A DNA stretch of 64,000 nt from Antricoccus suffuscus (GTDB lineage Bacteria > Actinomycetota > Actinomycetes > Mycobacteriales > Antricoccaceae): contig NZ_PVUE01000007.1 in the NCBI RefSeq assembly GCF_003003235.1, forward strand, positions 62,001 to 126,000, in the 5' to 3' direction. Of this stretch, positions 1-8,175 are shown piece by piece; position 1 is the stretch's first letter; each line of letters begins with the position of its first letter. The translations under genes were made by a program, and so were the position numbers. Under the pieces are notes generated by a model. That model saw only the letters and a list, made by a program, of their open reading frames with translations, made no database searches and had not been told where the DNA came from.

Positions 1-483
1 CGGGTGTGCCGTGAAGACAGGCCGCACAGCGACGCTGCGCAGTGCGGTACTCAGTGCGGCCGCACCGCTCTCATTGACGACCTTGTCGAGGGCACGTTGC
101 ATCCATCCGTCCCCGGATGTGCGATCCCTGAGTGTCCGGATCCGGTCGATCTGCTCGGCGATGTTGGCGAGCTGGAAGTACGACGAGAATGCCCGCACAA
201 GGTTGGTGGCAGTTGACAGGTCCGCATTGGCCAGCACCGTCGTGAGATCGTGCAACGCGCCTGGCTCGCCGCTCTGGACGGATTTTGCATGCGAGCGAAT
301 CTCTTCGACCGTCGCGAGGAGTTGCTCTGAGACCTGGCGAGTCAGTGTCTCGCCCAGGAGATCGCCAAGCTGGCGAATGTCCCGACGCAGCAGCGCGTCG
401 TCGGACGATGTGCCGTGTTCTGAGTCCGCGTTTGCCGCTGACGGCCGGGTGGAATTCTCGGTCGGCGGTGGATCTGAAGGCAT
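1..483 (-). CDS. ppc: Phosphoenolpyruvate carboxylase, N-terminal part (cut by window edge)
   Basis: The reading frame starts at ATG 483 and runs off the left edge of the window after 161 codons, so only the N-terminus is present. The start is supported by AAAGGA about 5 bases upstream. The visible protein has a Ser/Pro-rich head, then a helical segment with LRRDIRQLGDLLG and LANIAEQIDRIR, and ends exactly in VRPVFTAHP, the start of the TAHPTE active-site motif whose histidine binds phosphoenolpyruvate in this family. By family, the enzyme carboxylates phosphoenolpyruvate to oxaloacetate and replenishes the TCA cycle. It is transcribed divergently from the membrane protein gene at 718. The family assignment rests on the two helical motifs and the TAHP motif; full length cannot be judged. 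Confidence 0.88.
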   Translation of the reverse strand, partial: MPSDPPPTENSTRPSAANADSEHGTSSDDALLRRDIRQLGDLLGETLTRQVSEQLLATVEEIRSHAKSVQSGEPGALHDLTTVLANADLSTATNLVRAFSSYFQLANIAEQIDRIRTLRDRTSGDGWMQRALDKVVNESGAAALSTALRSVAVRPVFTAHP

Positions 484-717
484 GGCGTCCTTTGTTCGAC
501 GGTGTTCGGCCGCGAGACGGCGTATCAGTCGGGTCCGATCCACCCTAGCGCCGAGGCGGAGACGCGGTTGCCTCACCATGAGTGTCACATCTCAACTCAA
601 GATCGATCGGACCGAAACCAGGGCCGTTGCGAATTCGTCAGTTTATTCTGCGTAGTGATTTGGCCGCGGCAAGCGGCCGCGCCAATGACACGTCGATTCA
701 CGCGATGGAGCATCGAA

Positions 718-2325
718 ATGACCACACCTCCCGGTGGAAACAACCCTGGTCCCTGGAATGATCCGAACCGGCATCAGCAGTTCGGCCCTCCGTCGGGTGG
801 GTTTCCGGTTCAGGGTCCGCCGTCGGGTGGGTACCCGGTTCAGGGTCCGCCGTCGAGTGGGTACCCGGTTCAGGGTCCGCCGTCGGGTGGATATCCGGCT
901 CCGGGTCCGCAGGCCGGGTTCAACCAGCCTATGTACGGCCAGCAAACCACAATGTTCAACGAGCCGCCGAAAAAGAAGCGATCCAACAAGGGGTTGTGGA
1001 TCGGCGCCGGTGCTGTCGTAGTGGTCGCCGCCGTTGTGGCGAGCTACTTCGTATTCATCAAGTTCGGCGGAATCAACGACGACAAGGGCGAAGTAGCGAA
1101 CGCGAAGTCGTTTCTGTCCTCAACGGAGAAGACCTGGCGCGATGGTCTCCCTAAGGACGGCATCAATACGAGCAAAGATGCGGGTTGTTTCTATGTCCTC
1201 AACAAGGATGACAAGATCAGCGGACAGGTCGCGTGCGGCCCAGCCCGTCGATCGAGCACCGAGGCCGGGAAAGTCTGGGATGTCTATCCTTTCAAGACTT
1301 CGACAAATAGCGGCAAGCAGCGGGCGGGCGACCTGGGCAAGGTGAAGGTCTCTCAAGGTAAACCCGTGGGGACGCTGGTTACAGCGGCCGGCGATGAGCC
1401 TGCAGACGACGGTAAAGACCTGAAGGAACCGCCACTGCCTGAAGCCGACTCGCATGGCGTGTGGAGCGACAAGGTCAAACTGGATGACAAGGCCAAAGGT
1501 GACTCGGTCAAGCTCGACGATACGAGCGCGCTCATTTTCCCTGGTGTGGAGATGACGGTTTCGAATGTTGTGGAATACAAGAGTGCTGCTATAGATGGGA
1601 AGCTCAGTCAGCCGGCGAAAGACGAGAAGTTTCTCGCGGTGACGTTTAGCCAGGATTCCGGCTCGGTGAGTGGCTCAACGGCGCCAGCGCTCGGATTCGA
1701 CCTCGACGACAAGATCTATAAGAGCGATGTCGTACTCAGTGGCTATGACCCGGAGATGACAGTGCTGGTCTCGGTGCCGAAGAAGGGCGAGTCCGCTCTT
1801 GTTCTCGATGCGGATGGGCATCAGCAGAGCATTGACTTGGCCACGGGTAAGCGAGTCGCGAACCCGAACTTCGACATCTTTTACCAGCCTGAGTCGACCG
1901 TGTCGCCGGCGAGCGCATTGACCTACCCCCAGGTCCCGGTCGCTGACGGCCTGACCGCGTCGATGGACGCGACGGTCAACAGTGCGACGTTGTCGGGGTA
2001 TGACGACAAACTGGGTTGGCCGGATGAGGGAAAGAGCTGGCTGACGGTCGAAGTCGGGCAGTCGGTGACCCTCTATTCCGCGAGCGGTAACTCCGGATAC
2101 ACCTCGTATACCCTCGACTGCACTAGTTCGACCATCGACGGCGGCGTGACGCCATCGAGTTGTGACCCAGTCGGCGGTGGTGTCTATTCGATGGTGTTCG
2201 CGGCGCCCATCGGGACGAAGCAGTTTACGGTGACGTTCAATGCGGCTATTACGGCGACCGCGGCGGGACTGCCAGACCTGACGTTCAGCTTCACAGGTCA
2301 GTCGGCCGCGATTACCCTGCCGTAG
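718..2325 (+). CDS. Single-pass membrane protein with Pro/Gly-rich tandem repeats, large extracytoplasmic region
   Basis: This is a 535-residue protein. I chose ATG 718 because GGAG lies 7 bases upstream and the low-complexity cytoplasmic head begins there; the open frame continues upstream without a ribosome site. Residues 1-86 are Pro/Gly/Gln rich and include four 10-residue GPPSGGYPVQ-type repeats (about 23-62). A basic KKKR stop-transfer cluster is followed by one membrane helix at about 93-116. The remaining ~420 residues are rich in Asp, Ser, Thr and Val, as expected for an exposed beta-rich region. Similar head-TM-exposed layouts are frequent in actinobacterial cell-envelope proteins. 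I do not recognise the C-terminal domain. The gene ends only 13 bases from the convergent padR gene. Confidence 0.75.
   Translation: MTTPPGGNNPGPWNDPNRHQQFGPPSGGFPVQGPPSGGYPVQGPPSSGYPVQGPPSGGYPAPGPQAGFNQPMYGQQTTMFNEPPKKKRSNKGLWIGAGAVVVVAAVVASYFVFIKFGGINDDKGEVANAKSFLSSTEKTWRDGLPKDGINTSKDAGCFYVLNKDDKISGQVACGPARRSSTEAGKVWDVYPFKTSTNSGKQRAGDLGKVKVSQGKPVGTLVTAAGDEPADDGKDLKEPPLPEADSHGVWSDKVKLDDKAKGDSVKLDDTSALIFPGVEMTVSNVVEYKSAAIDGKLSQPAKDEKFLAVTFSQDSGSVSGSTAPALGFDLDDKIYKSDVVLSGYDPEMTVLVSVPKKGESALVLDADGHQQSIDLATGKRVANPNFDIFYQPESTVSPASALTYPQVPVADGLTASMDATVNSATLSGYDDKLGWPDEGKSWLTVEVGQSVTLYSASGNSGYTSYTLDCTSSTIDGGVTPSSCDPVGGGVYSMVFAAPIGTKQFTVTFNAAITATAAGLPDLTFSFTGQSAAITLP
784..903 (+). repeat. Four 30-bp in-frame tandem repeats
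   Basis: Four consecutive 30-base units (784-813, 814-843, 844-873, 874-903) encode GPPSGG/SFP/YPVQ/AP decapeptides. The units are nearly identical at DNA level, so the copy number could vary by slippage without a frameshift. Confidence 0.9.
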
Positions 2326-2338
2326 GCGGCGCGCGAGG

Positions 2339-2983
2339 TTAGCCGGCGTGATCTTGGAAGTAGTCGAGGGCGGCTTTACGCGCCGCGACGCCCGGGTCGT
2401 TGGTATCGTTCCACTTGGTGGCTAACCCACCGGCATCCTGTGCCCAGCGTTCGGTGAATTCGGCGAGGCCGATCGCGTAAGACATCGCGAGAGCGTTGAT
2501 GTGCACGCGATCTGGGAATGGTCCACCGTTCTCGGCAACCTCGCGACACATCGCGGCGAGAACTTCGCCCTGTCGGGTGGCGTTGTCGCGGATCGCGTTC
2601 AGTGATGCGAGCAGATCGCCTTTACTGCCATTTTCGGCGACGAAGATCTTTACCATTCCCTCGAACTCGATCACCGGCGGCGACGTCGGCGGCTGGGCTA
2701 GCCAAGATTTCAACGCCTCGCGACCGGTATCGGTGATCTGCCAGCAGGTGCGCGGTCGGCGACCGACCACCTCTTTACGCGATGTTGCGTATCCGGCGGC
2801 CGCGAGCCGCTTGGGTTCGTCGTAGATCCGTCGTTCAGCGCGTGGCCAGAAGTAGCTGAAGCTGCGCTCCATCTGCTGCGCGAGCTCGTACGTCGTCCAT
2901 TCGTGCATTGCGAGGAGACCAAGCACGGCGAACGATGTCGCGGTCATTGTCGGCATCGACGTACTGCCGTTGCTTTGTGCCAT
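2339..2983 (-). CDS. PadR-family transcriptional regulator
   Basis: The protein has 214 residues. ATG 2983 was chosen because AGGAG lies 7 bases upstream. Residues about 10-90 form a PadR winged helix (SFAVLGLLAMHEWTTYELAQ, then a YDEPKRLAAAGY recognition region and a GRRPRTCWQIT wing). The C-terminal part is a long helical dimerisation domain of the Vir_act_alpha_C type. PadR proteins are usually repressors that respond to phenolic or other small molecules. It is divergent from the PIG-L deacetylase gene and the shared 125-bp spacer holds a clear palindrome (3016-3048), so it probably controls itself and the deacetylase/oxidase genes. The effector is unknown. Confidence 0.88.
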   Translation of the reverse strand: MAQSNGSTSMPTMTATSFAVLGLLAMHEWTTYELAQQMERSFSYFWPRAERRIYDEPKRLAAAGYATSRKEVVGRRPRTCWQITDTGREALKSWLAQPPTSPPVIEFEGMVKIFVAENGSKGDLLASLNAIRDNATRQGEVLAAMCREVAENGGPFPDRVHINALAMSYAIGLAEFTERWAQDAGGLATKWNDTNDPGVAARKAALDYFQDHAG

Positions 2984-3015
2984 TTGGAAACTCCTAATAG
3001 TCGACCACTCACATG

Positions 3016-3048
3016 ATACTGCCATTGACATGCTGCAAATGACAGTAT
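3016..3048. promoter_or_regulatory. Palindromic operator candidate for the PadR regulator
   Basis: The arms ATACTGCCATTG (3016-3027) and AAATGACAGTAT (3037-3048) are inverted repeats with two mismatches, separated by 9 bases. The site lies 33 bases upstream of the padR start and 61 bases upstream of the deacetylase start. A TATTAT hexamer inside the right edge could be a -10 element for the rightward genes. That PadR binds here is inferred from position and symmetry. Confidence 0.55.
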
Positions 3049-3108
3049 TATGGTGGTCGCCAATGGACGACCCGCGTGGGTAGTCCATCGGATTGACGGG
3101 GGTCCTCG

Positions 3109-3900
3109 ATGGTGTCGAAAAACGCTGATGCGACCGACATACTCGTTGTAGTCGCCCATCCCGACGATGAGTCGTTCGGGTGCGGATCGACGATCGCGTA
3201 TGCAGCGAGCCGGGGGGCACGAATCAGTGTCTGCTGCGCGACCTTTGGTGAAGCGGGACAGCTCGCCGAAGGAGTCGATCTCGGTGGCCGAAAACTGGCC
3301 GCCGTACGCGCCGAGGAACTCCGTCAAGCCACCCACATTCTCGGCGCGCGATGCGTCGAGCCCCTTAACCTTCTCGATTCGGGATGGGATGGCCCACCTC
3401 CGGACGGATCGCTATGCGGGATACCGAATGGCGATCTTGTCGACAAGATCGCCGTTGTCATAGCTGAGCACCGGCCGAGCGTCGTACTGACCCTGGCGGG
3501 AGACGACGGGCATCGCGATCACCTTCGGCTTGCCGGCGCCACGGAGGCCGCGTTTAATCGTTCCGCTGGAGTCGATGCGAGCCTCTATCGGTGGTGCCTG
3601 CCCAACGACCTGATGCAGCGGTGGGCCGAGGAAATGACAGCATTGCGCCCGGACACCGCGCATCTCGCTCTCGAGATCGCCAACCTCGGCACCCCTCGCG
3701 CCGACTGCACAACAGTTCTGGACACGAGTCCGTTTCTCATGCAACGCCGCGAAGCCGTCGCGGCACACCACACCCAGACCAGCCCATACGAAGGCCTCTC
3801 AGCCGACTTGGCCGTCGCCTTTCTGACCGAGGACTACTTGGTGCGGGTCGCCGGGGGCAGGGCCGCTACCGATGCCGGTATCCGATTCTTTGGACCGTAA
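3109..3900 (+). CDS. PIG-L (LmbE-like) family deacetylase
   Basis: The protein has 263 residues and starts at ATG 3109 behind a GGGGG tract. The AHPDDE motif at residues 16-21 and a later DGHRDH motif (about 134-139) supply the zinc ligands typical of PIG-L metallo-deacetylases, which remove acetyl groups from N-acetylglucosaminyl compounds. It is much more distant from the genuine mycothiol amidase at 49576 than expected for a functional copy, so its substrate is probably different. It is followed after 34 bases by an FAD-linked oxidase in the same direction. The two may be co-transcribed under PadR control. The specific substrate is not deducible. Confidence 0.85.
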   Translation: MVSKNADATDILVVVAHPDDESFGCGSTIAYAASRGARISVCCATFGEAGQLAEGVDLGGRKLAAVRAEELRQATHILGARCVEPLNLLDSGWDGPPPDGSLCGIPNGDLVDKIAVVIAEHRPSVVLTLAGDDGHRDHLRLAGATEAAFNRSAGVDASLYRWCLPNDLMQRWAEEMTALRPDTAHLALEIANLGTPRADCTTVLDTSPFLMQRREAVAAHHTQTSPYEGLSADLAVAFLTEDYLVRVAGGRAATDAGIRFFGP

Positions 3901-3934
3901 GAACTAGAACTAGACATGCTCGGGGGAGTACACG

Positions 3935-5365
3935 ATGACGCAAGAACCATTCCTTCTACCGGGTCCGGCGCAGACCATGTCGCAGGGGATCGCCGCGTTG
4001 CGGACCTTGCTGCCGGGGCAGGTTGTGTTGCCGGCCGACCCTGAGTGGCAGGCCTCGCGGATGGCCTGGTCGGTTGGGGTCGACCAGCAGCCGGTGGCCG
4101 TGGTGGATGTTCGCACCGCTGCTGATGTTGTGGCCGTCGTACGCTTGGCGCGCTCGATCGGCGTGAGCGTGACGGCGCAGCCGGTTGGACACGGTGCCAC
4201 CACGGCCTTGAACGGCGCAATATTGCTGCGTACTAGTGGCTTGGACGAACTAATGATCGATCCGGTACGCCGCGTCGCACGTCTCGGCGCCGGCGTGCGG
4301 TGGGGTGCGCTCCTCAATGCAGCGGAGGAGCACTCGCTTGTCGGACTGGTCGGCAGCAGCAATGATCCGTCGGTCGTGGGGTTGTGCCTCGGTGGCGGGC
4401 TGAGCTGGTTTGGCCGGGCTTTCGGGCTTTCCGCCAACGACGTACTCGCAGTGGAGGCGGTCAACGCCGACGGCGATGCCGTGCGCGTAACCGCCGACGG
4501 CGATCCGGACCTGTTCTGGGCATTGCGCGGCGGCGGCGGCGAGTTTGCCATCGTCACAGCGATCGAGCTGGCGCTACACGCGGCGGCGGAGCTGACCGGC
4601 GGTCGGCTGTTGTGGCCGATCGCGCATGCCGGCGCCGTCCTCGAACGCTTCCTGGAAATCACTCAGGACGCGCCGGACAACTTTTCGATCTGGGCCAACC
4701 TGCTGCAGTTCCCCCCGCTACCGGAAGTGCCTGATCCGCTACGTGGTGGGAGTTTTGTCAGCGTGGACGTGACGTGCCTTGGACCAGTCGACGAGGTTCA
4801 GCGACTTCTTGCGCCGATGCGAACCCTGCCGACACCACTACTCGACTCAGTTGGCCCGGTGTCGATCGGACAGATCGATACGATCGCGGCCGAACCGACC
4901 GATCCCATGCCGTCACGACATATGTCGTTGCTATTGAGACGGTTCGACCTCGACGCAGCGGCAGCCCTTGTGGAGGCGGTCGGAATAGACTCCGGATCGA
5001 TGCTGACTTCTGTACAGTTGCGCCACCTTGGCGGTGCACTTGCCCGTTCGGTTGACGGTGGAGGCGCGGTCGACGTAGTCGAAGAGCCGTTTCAGATTCT
5101 CGGCCTCGGCGTACCGGTCACCCCGCAAGCTGATATCGCAATACAAGCGGATTTGGCGCGGCTCAAAACGGCGATGGCGCGGTACTCCTCAGGACGGACC
5201 TCCTTCAATTTCCTGCACCCAGGGGAGAACCGGATCAAGGCCCATACGCCGCAAACCCTCGCTCGGTTGCGCGCGATTAAGGCACAGCGCGATCCGCACG
5301 GCGTGATTCGCGGCAACTTCCCGCTGACGGCTCGCCCGGCTGGCGAACAGAGTGCGGATCAATAG
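3935..5365 (+). CDS. FAD-binding oxidoreductase, PCMH / berberine-bridge-like type
   Basis: This is a 476-residue flavoprotein. An FAD_binding_4 (PCMH) domain spans about 50-225: PVAVVDVRTAADV, QPVGHGATT with His86 in the position often used for covalent FAD attachment, a VGLCLGGGLSW glycine loop, and FWALRGGGGEFAIVT. The C-terminal substrate domain is less conserved. A typical BBE C-terminal YxN motif is only weakly represented by TSFNFLHP near residue 425. Members oxidise alcohols, amines or sugars with oxygen. The ATG has a GGGGGA purine tract upstream. It follows the PIG-L gene closely and runs into the phosphatase gene. The substrate is unknown. Confidence 0.85.
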   Translation: MTQEPFLLPGPAQTMSQGIAALRTLLPGQVVLPADPEWQASRMAWSVGVDQQPVAVVDVRTAADVVAVVRLARSIGVSVTAQPVGHGATTALNGAILLRTSGLDELMIDPVRRVARLGAGVRWGALLNAAEEHSLVGLVGSSNDPSVVGLCLGGGLSWFGRAFGLSANDVLAVEAVNADGDAVRVTADGDPDLFWALRGGGGEFAIVTAIELALHAAAELTGGRLLWPIAHAGAVLERFLEITQDAPDNFSIWANLLQFPPLPEVPDPLRGGSFVSVDVTCLGPVDEVQRLLAPMRTLPTPLLDSVGPVSIGQIDTIAAEPTDPMPSRHMSLLLRRFDLDAAAALVEAVGIDSGSMLTSVQLRHLGGALARSVDGGGAVDVVEEPFQILGLGVPVTPQADIAIQADLARLKTAMARYSSGRTSFNFLHPGENRIKAHTPQTLARLRAIKAQRDPHGVIRGNFPLTARPAGEQSADQ

Positions 5366-5375
5366 ACTGGGGCGC

Positions 5376-5879
5376 ATGCGAGTTCCATATCGGATCATTA
5401 CGGTCTGCACCGGCAATATCTGCCGTTCGCCGATGGCCGAATTCATGCTGCGGAAGGCTTTTGAGAACGAGCAGTTGCGCGAGCAGGTCGAGGTGGACTC
5501 TGCCGCGACGTCGAGATGGGAGATCGGCAGCCCGATCGATCCTCGCGCGGCGTCGGTGCTTTCGCAACACGGACTTGGTTCAGAGAGTCATCGGGCGCGG
5601 CAGTTCGATCGGTCGTGGTTCGACGATCGCGATTTGATCCTGGCGCTCGACGACGGTCATCTGGGCGAGTTGCGCGAGTGGGCACCAAATGCGGACTCGA
5701 CCGCGAAGATCCATCTTGTGCGCGAGTTCGATCCGGAAGCTGTAGATGGCGACCTGTCGATTGCAGACCCTTGGTATGGCTCGTCAGAAGACTTCGAGCG
5801 GACATGGGATCTCATCTCGGCCGCCATACCCGGCATTGTCGGGTACGTCCAAAAGCAACTTTCGCACACCACCGGCTGA
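5376..5879 (+). CDS. Low-molecular-weight protein-tyrosine phosphatase / arsenate-reductase fold
   Basis: The protein has 167 residues from ATG 5376; a longer in-frame start at 5352 would overlap the oxidase gene. The P-loop CTGNICRS at residues 11-18 is the C(X)5R(S/T) catalytic signature, and DPWYGS about 20 residues from the C-terminus carries the general-acid Asp. It probably dephosphorylates protein tyrosine. A -10-like hexamer TAGACT (5363-5368) sits only 7 bases before the ATG, so the transcript may be leaderless. The 3' end faces the convergent betaine operon across a 13-bp hairpin. Confidence 0.9.
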   Translation: MRVPYRIITVCTGNICRSPMAEFMLRKAFENEQLREQVEVDSAATSRWEIGSPIDPRAASVLSQHGLGSESHRARQFDRSWFDDRDLILALDDGHLGELREWAPNADSTAKIHLVREFDPEAVDGDLSIADPWYGSSEDFERTWDLISAAIPGIVGYVQKQLSHTTG

Positions 5880-5920
5880 TTACCGACGTCCCGTGAGGCT
5901 GTATTGGACCGCGCACGACT

Positions 5921-5956
5921 GATGGTGCCGTGCAAGGTCACTCGCACGGCACCATC
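5921..5956. terminator. 13-bp perfect hairpin between convergent genes
   Basis: GATGGTGCCGTGC (5921-5933) pairs perfectly with 5944-5956 around a 10-base loop. It lies between the phosphatase stop (5879) and the stop of the second substrate-binding gene (5966). There is no T-tract on either strand, as is common for actinobacterial terminators, and it can serve both directions. Confidence 0.75.
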
Positions 5957-5965
5957 CGACAAAGA

Positions 5966-6949
5966 CTAGAGCTTCCCGCTTGTCAGCTGATCGGCAAACT
6001 CCGGGTTTTCGTTGAGCCATTGTGCGACGGCGGCGTCGTTGTCTTTACCCGCGAAGTTGTCGTCACCGAACATTACGTTTTCCAGCTCCGCGAGCTGCTC
6101 GTCGTTGAGAACAAGGTTCTTGACGATTTGAGAGGCCTTCGGGAAGTCGTCCTGGAATCCCTTCCGCGCGAACGTGTGGATGAACTCGTCGCCGCCCATG
6201 GCGCCCTTCGGATCTTCGAGGTCGCGCATCGGGAACGCCGCGTATGCCCAGTGCGGACGCCAGAGGGTGACGGCGATGTTGGTGCCGTCCGCCTGCGACT
6301 TCTTGATCGCGGCAAGCATTGCCGGCGTAGACGAGGTGGTGTACTCGAGGTTGTCAAGGCCGTACTCGGGAATCGCCTTCTCTTTGGTCATCTTCGTCAG
6401 TCCGGCGCCAGGCTCGATGCCGATGAGCTTGTTGTCGTACTTGTCGCCCATCTTCTTCAGATCGCCGATCGTCTGGGCGGGGGAGTCCTCGTTAACGGCG
6501 ATGGTGTTCTTTCCCTTGTTGTACCAGCAGCCGAGGTCTTCGAGCTTGTCGCCGTATTTTTTGATATAGCTGGCGTGTGTGACCGGGAGCCAGCCGTCGG
6601 TCAGGAAGTCGATATCGCCCTGCGCGACGCCGGTGTAGCCCGGTGCGGCTTCGAACGCCTTGATGTTGACGGTGTAGCCGTCCTTCTCGAAGATCGCCTT
6701 GAGTAGATGGGCGGTCGCAAAAGACTCGTCCCAACCGTTGAAGGCGCCGATGGTGATGTCCTTCTTGGCGTCGGCCTGTTCGGACGAGACGTCTTTGGCG
6801 CCCTTGCGCATGTCGCACTTGTCCCATTTGGTGCCGGCCGATGAACTGGTGCCCTCAGAGTCGCTGGACGCGTTGGAGGCGCCGCAAGCGGAAAGCGTCA
6901 ATGCCCCCAGTGCCAGCAGCGTGGTGAGAAATTTGGATCGCTTGAACAT
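5966..6949 (-). CDS. proX: Glycine betaine/proline ABC transporter substrate-binding lipoprotein, copy 2
   Basis: This is a 327-residue OpuAC/ProX-type protein. It has a lipoprotein signal peptide with lipobox LSAC (Cys22), then the type II periplasmic-binding fold. Aromatic ligand-cage segments are visible: FNGWDESFATAHLL, FLTDGWLPVTH, DLGCWYN, and VTLWRPHWAYAAF. It captures quaternary ammonium compounds and delivers them to the permease/ATPase encoded upstream. AAGGAGA precedes the ATG. It is the distal gene of the four-gene cluster and is a close paralogue of the preceding gene (7069-8052). Differences cluster in the signal/linker region and the surface loop around TKMTKEK. Which betaine or related solute is bound cannot be told. 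Confidence 0.9.
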   Translation of the reverse strand: MFKRSKFLTTLLALGALTLSACGASNASSDSEGTSSSAGTKWDKCDMRKGAKDVSSEQADAKKDITIGAFNGWDESFATAHLLKAIFEKDGYTVNIKAFEAAPGYTGVAQGDIDFLTDGWLPVTHASYIKKYGDKLEDLGCWYNKGKNTIAVNEDSPAQTIGDLKKMGDKYDNKLIGIEPGAGLTKMTKEKAIPEYGLDNLEYTTSSTPAMLAAIKKSQADGTNIAVTLWRPHWAYAAFPMRDLEDPKGAMGGDEFIHTFARKGFQDDFPKASQIVKNLVLNDEQLAELENVMFGDDNFAGKDNDAAVAQWLNENPEFADQLTSGKL

Positions 6950-7007
6950 TCATCTCCTTGGTTTTGTATCTCTTAGGTATGGGTCGAGGCAGATTTGGGC
7001 AGTAAGA

Positions 7008-7047
7008 AGCCGCGGTAGTCGAGCAATGAAACTCGCCTACCGCGGCT
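7008..7047 (-). terminator. Stem-loop between the two proX genes
   Basis: AGCCGCGGTAG (7008-7018) pairs perfectly with CTACCGCGGCT (7037-7047) around an 18-base loop. Outer bases TAAG/CTTA extend it partly. It lies 22 bases after the stop of the first proX copy. On the minus strand it is followed by TTCTTACT, so it can act as a terminator or an attenuator/3' stabiliser between the copies. Confidence 0.65.
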
Positions 7048-7068
7048 ATTACTTACATCTAGTTAGTT

Positions 7069-8052
7069 TTAGAGCTTGCCAGTCGTCAGCTGATCGATGA
7101 AGTCAGGGTTTTCGCTGAGCCACTGGGCAACGGCGGCGTCATTGTCCTTGCCGGCGAAGTTGTCGTCACCGAACATCACGTTTTCCAGGGACGACAGGTT
7201 CTCGTCGCTGAGGATGAGGTTCTTGACGATCTGCGAGGCCTTCGGGAAATCGTCCTGGAATCCGGTGCGAGCGAAGGTGTGGATGAACTCCTTGCCGCCC
7301 ATGGCGCCCTTCGGATCCTTGAGGTCGCGCATCGGGAACGCGGCGTACGCCCAGTGTGGACGCCACAGCGTGACGGCGATGTTGGTGCCGTCCGCCTGCG
7401 ACTTCTTGATCGCCGCGAGCATTGCCGGTGTCGAGGAGATGGTGTACTCGAGGTTGTCGAGGCCGTACTCCGGGATGGCCTTCTTAGTCTGCTTGGTCAG
7501 ACCGGCGCCGGCCTCGATGCCGATGAGCTTGTTGTCGTACTTGTCGCCCATCTTCTTCAGGTCGCCGATGCTCTGCGCGGGGGAGTCCTTATTGACGGCG
7601 ATCGTCAGCTTGGCGTTGTCGTACCAGCAGCCGAGGTCTTCGAGCTTGTCGCCGTACTTCTTGAGGTAGTCCGCGTGCGTTACCGGAAGCCAACCGTCGG
7701 TCAGGAAGTCGATATCGCCTTGAGCGACCCCGGTGTAACCAGGTGCGGCTTCGAATGCCTTGATATTGACCGTATAGCCGTCTTTTTCGAGCACGGCCTT
7801 GAGCAGGTGCGCGGTCGCGAAAGACTCGTCCCAGCCGTTGAAGGCGCCGATGGTGATGTCCTTCTTGGCGTCGGCCTTCTCCGACGACGCGTCTTTGACG
7901 CCCTTGTGCATATCGCAGTTAGCCCACTTGCTGGACGCCGCGTCGTTGGACTTGCTGCCCGAGTCGCTTGAGGTGTTGGACGCTCCGCACGCGGACAGCG
8001 CAAGTGCGCCGACCGCGAGCATGCTCGCAAATACCCTACTTTTCTTGAACAC
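7069..8052 (-). CDS. proX: Glycine betaine/proline ABC transporter substrate-binding lipoprotein, copy 1
   Basis: This is a 327-residue ProX/OpuAC family lipoprotein starting at GTG 8052 with AGAGGAG upstream. Lipobox LSAC is at residues 19-22, followed by a Ser/Asp-rich linker and the same ligand-cage motifs as copy 2 (FNGWDESFATAHLL, TLWRPHWAYAAF). It lies between the permease gene and copy 2 in the same orientation. The 123-bp gap to the permease contains a 17-bp tandem repeat, so it may have its own promoter or an mRNA-processing site. The two copies are alike over nearly the whole mature protein, which points to a tandem duplication; they may differ in affinity or in expression. Confidence 0.9.
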   Translation of the reverse strand: MFKKSRVFASMLAVGALALSACGASNTSSDSGSKSNDAASSKWANCDMHKGVKDASSEKADAKKDITIGAFNGWDESFATAHLLKAVLEKDGYTVNIKAFEAAPGYTGVAQGDIDFLTDGWLPVTHADYLKKYGDKLEDLGCWYDNAKLTIAVNKDSPAQSIGDLKKMGDKYDNKLIGIEAGAGLTKQTKKAIPEYGLDNLEYTISSTPAMLAAIKKSQADGTNIAVTLWRPHWAYAAFPMRDLKDPKGAMGGKEFIHTFARTGFQDDFPKASQIVKNLILSDENLSSLENVMFGDDNFAGKDNDAAVAQWLSENPDFIDQLTTGKL

Positions 8053-8063
8053 TGTTCTCCTCT

Positions 8064-8097
8064 GTTCCGTATGTAATTTCGTTCCGTATGTAGTTTT
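8064..8097. repeat. 17-bp tandem direct repeat upstream of proX copy 1
   Basis: GTTCCGTATGTAATTTC (8064-8080) is followed directly by GTTCCGTATGTAGTTTT (8081-8097), 11 bases from the GTG start. It could be a repeated protein-binding site or leader sequence for the binding-protein gene. Confidence 0.6.
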
Positions 8098-8175
8098 GGT
8101 TGTGCACAGCGGCTATCGCGCGCAGTCTTTATCGCGCACCGCACAATGGTGCAAAAACGAACGTGCCTACATGGC

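Noticed and set aside
3109-3900. Second mycothiol amidase or MshB
   Set aside because: It shares only the AHPDDE and HRDH metal motifs; the TGGERG and HPDHVMCH context of Mca is absent.
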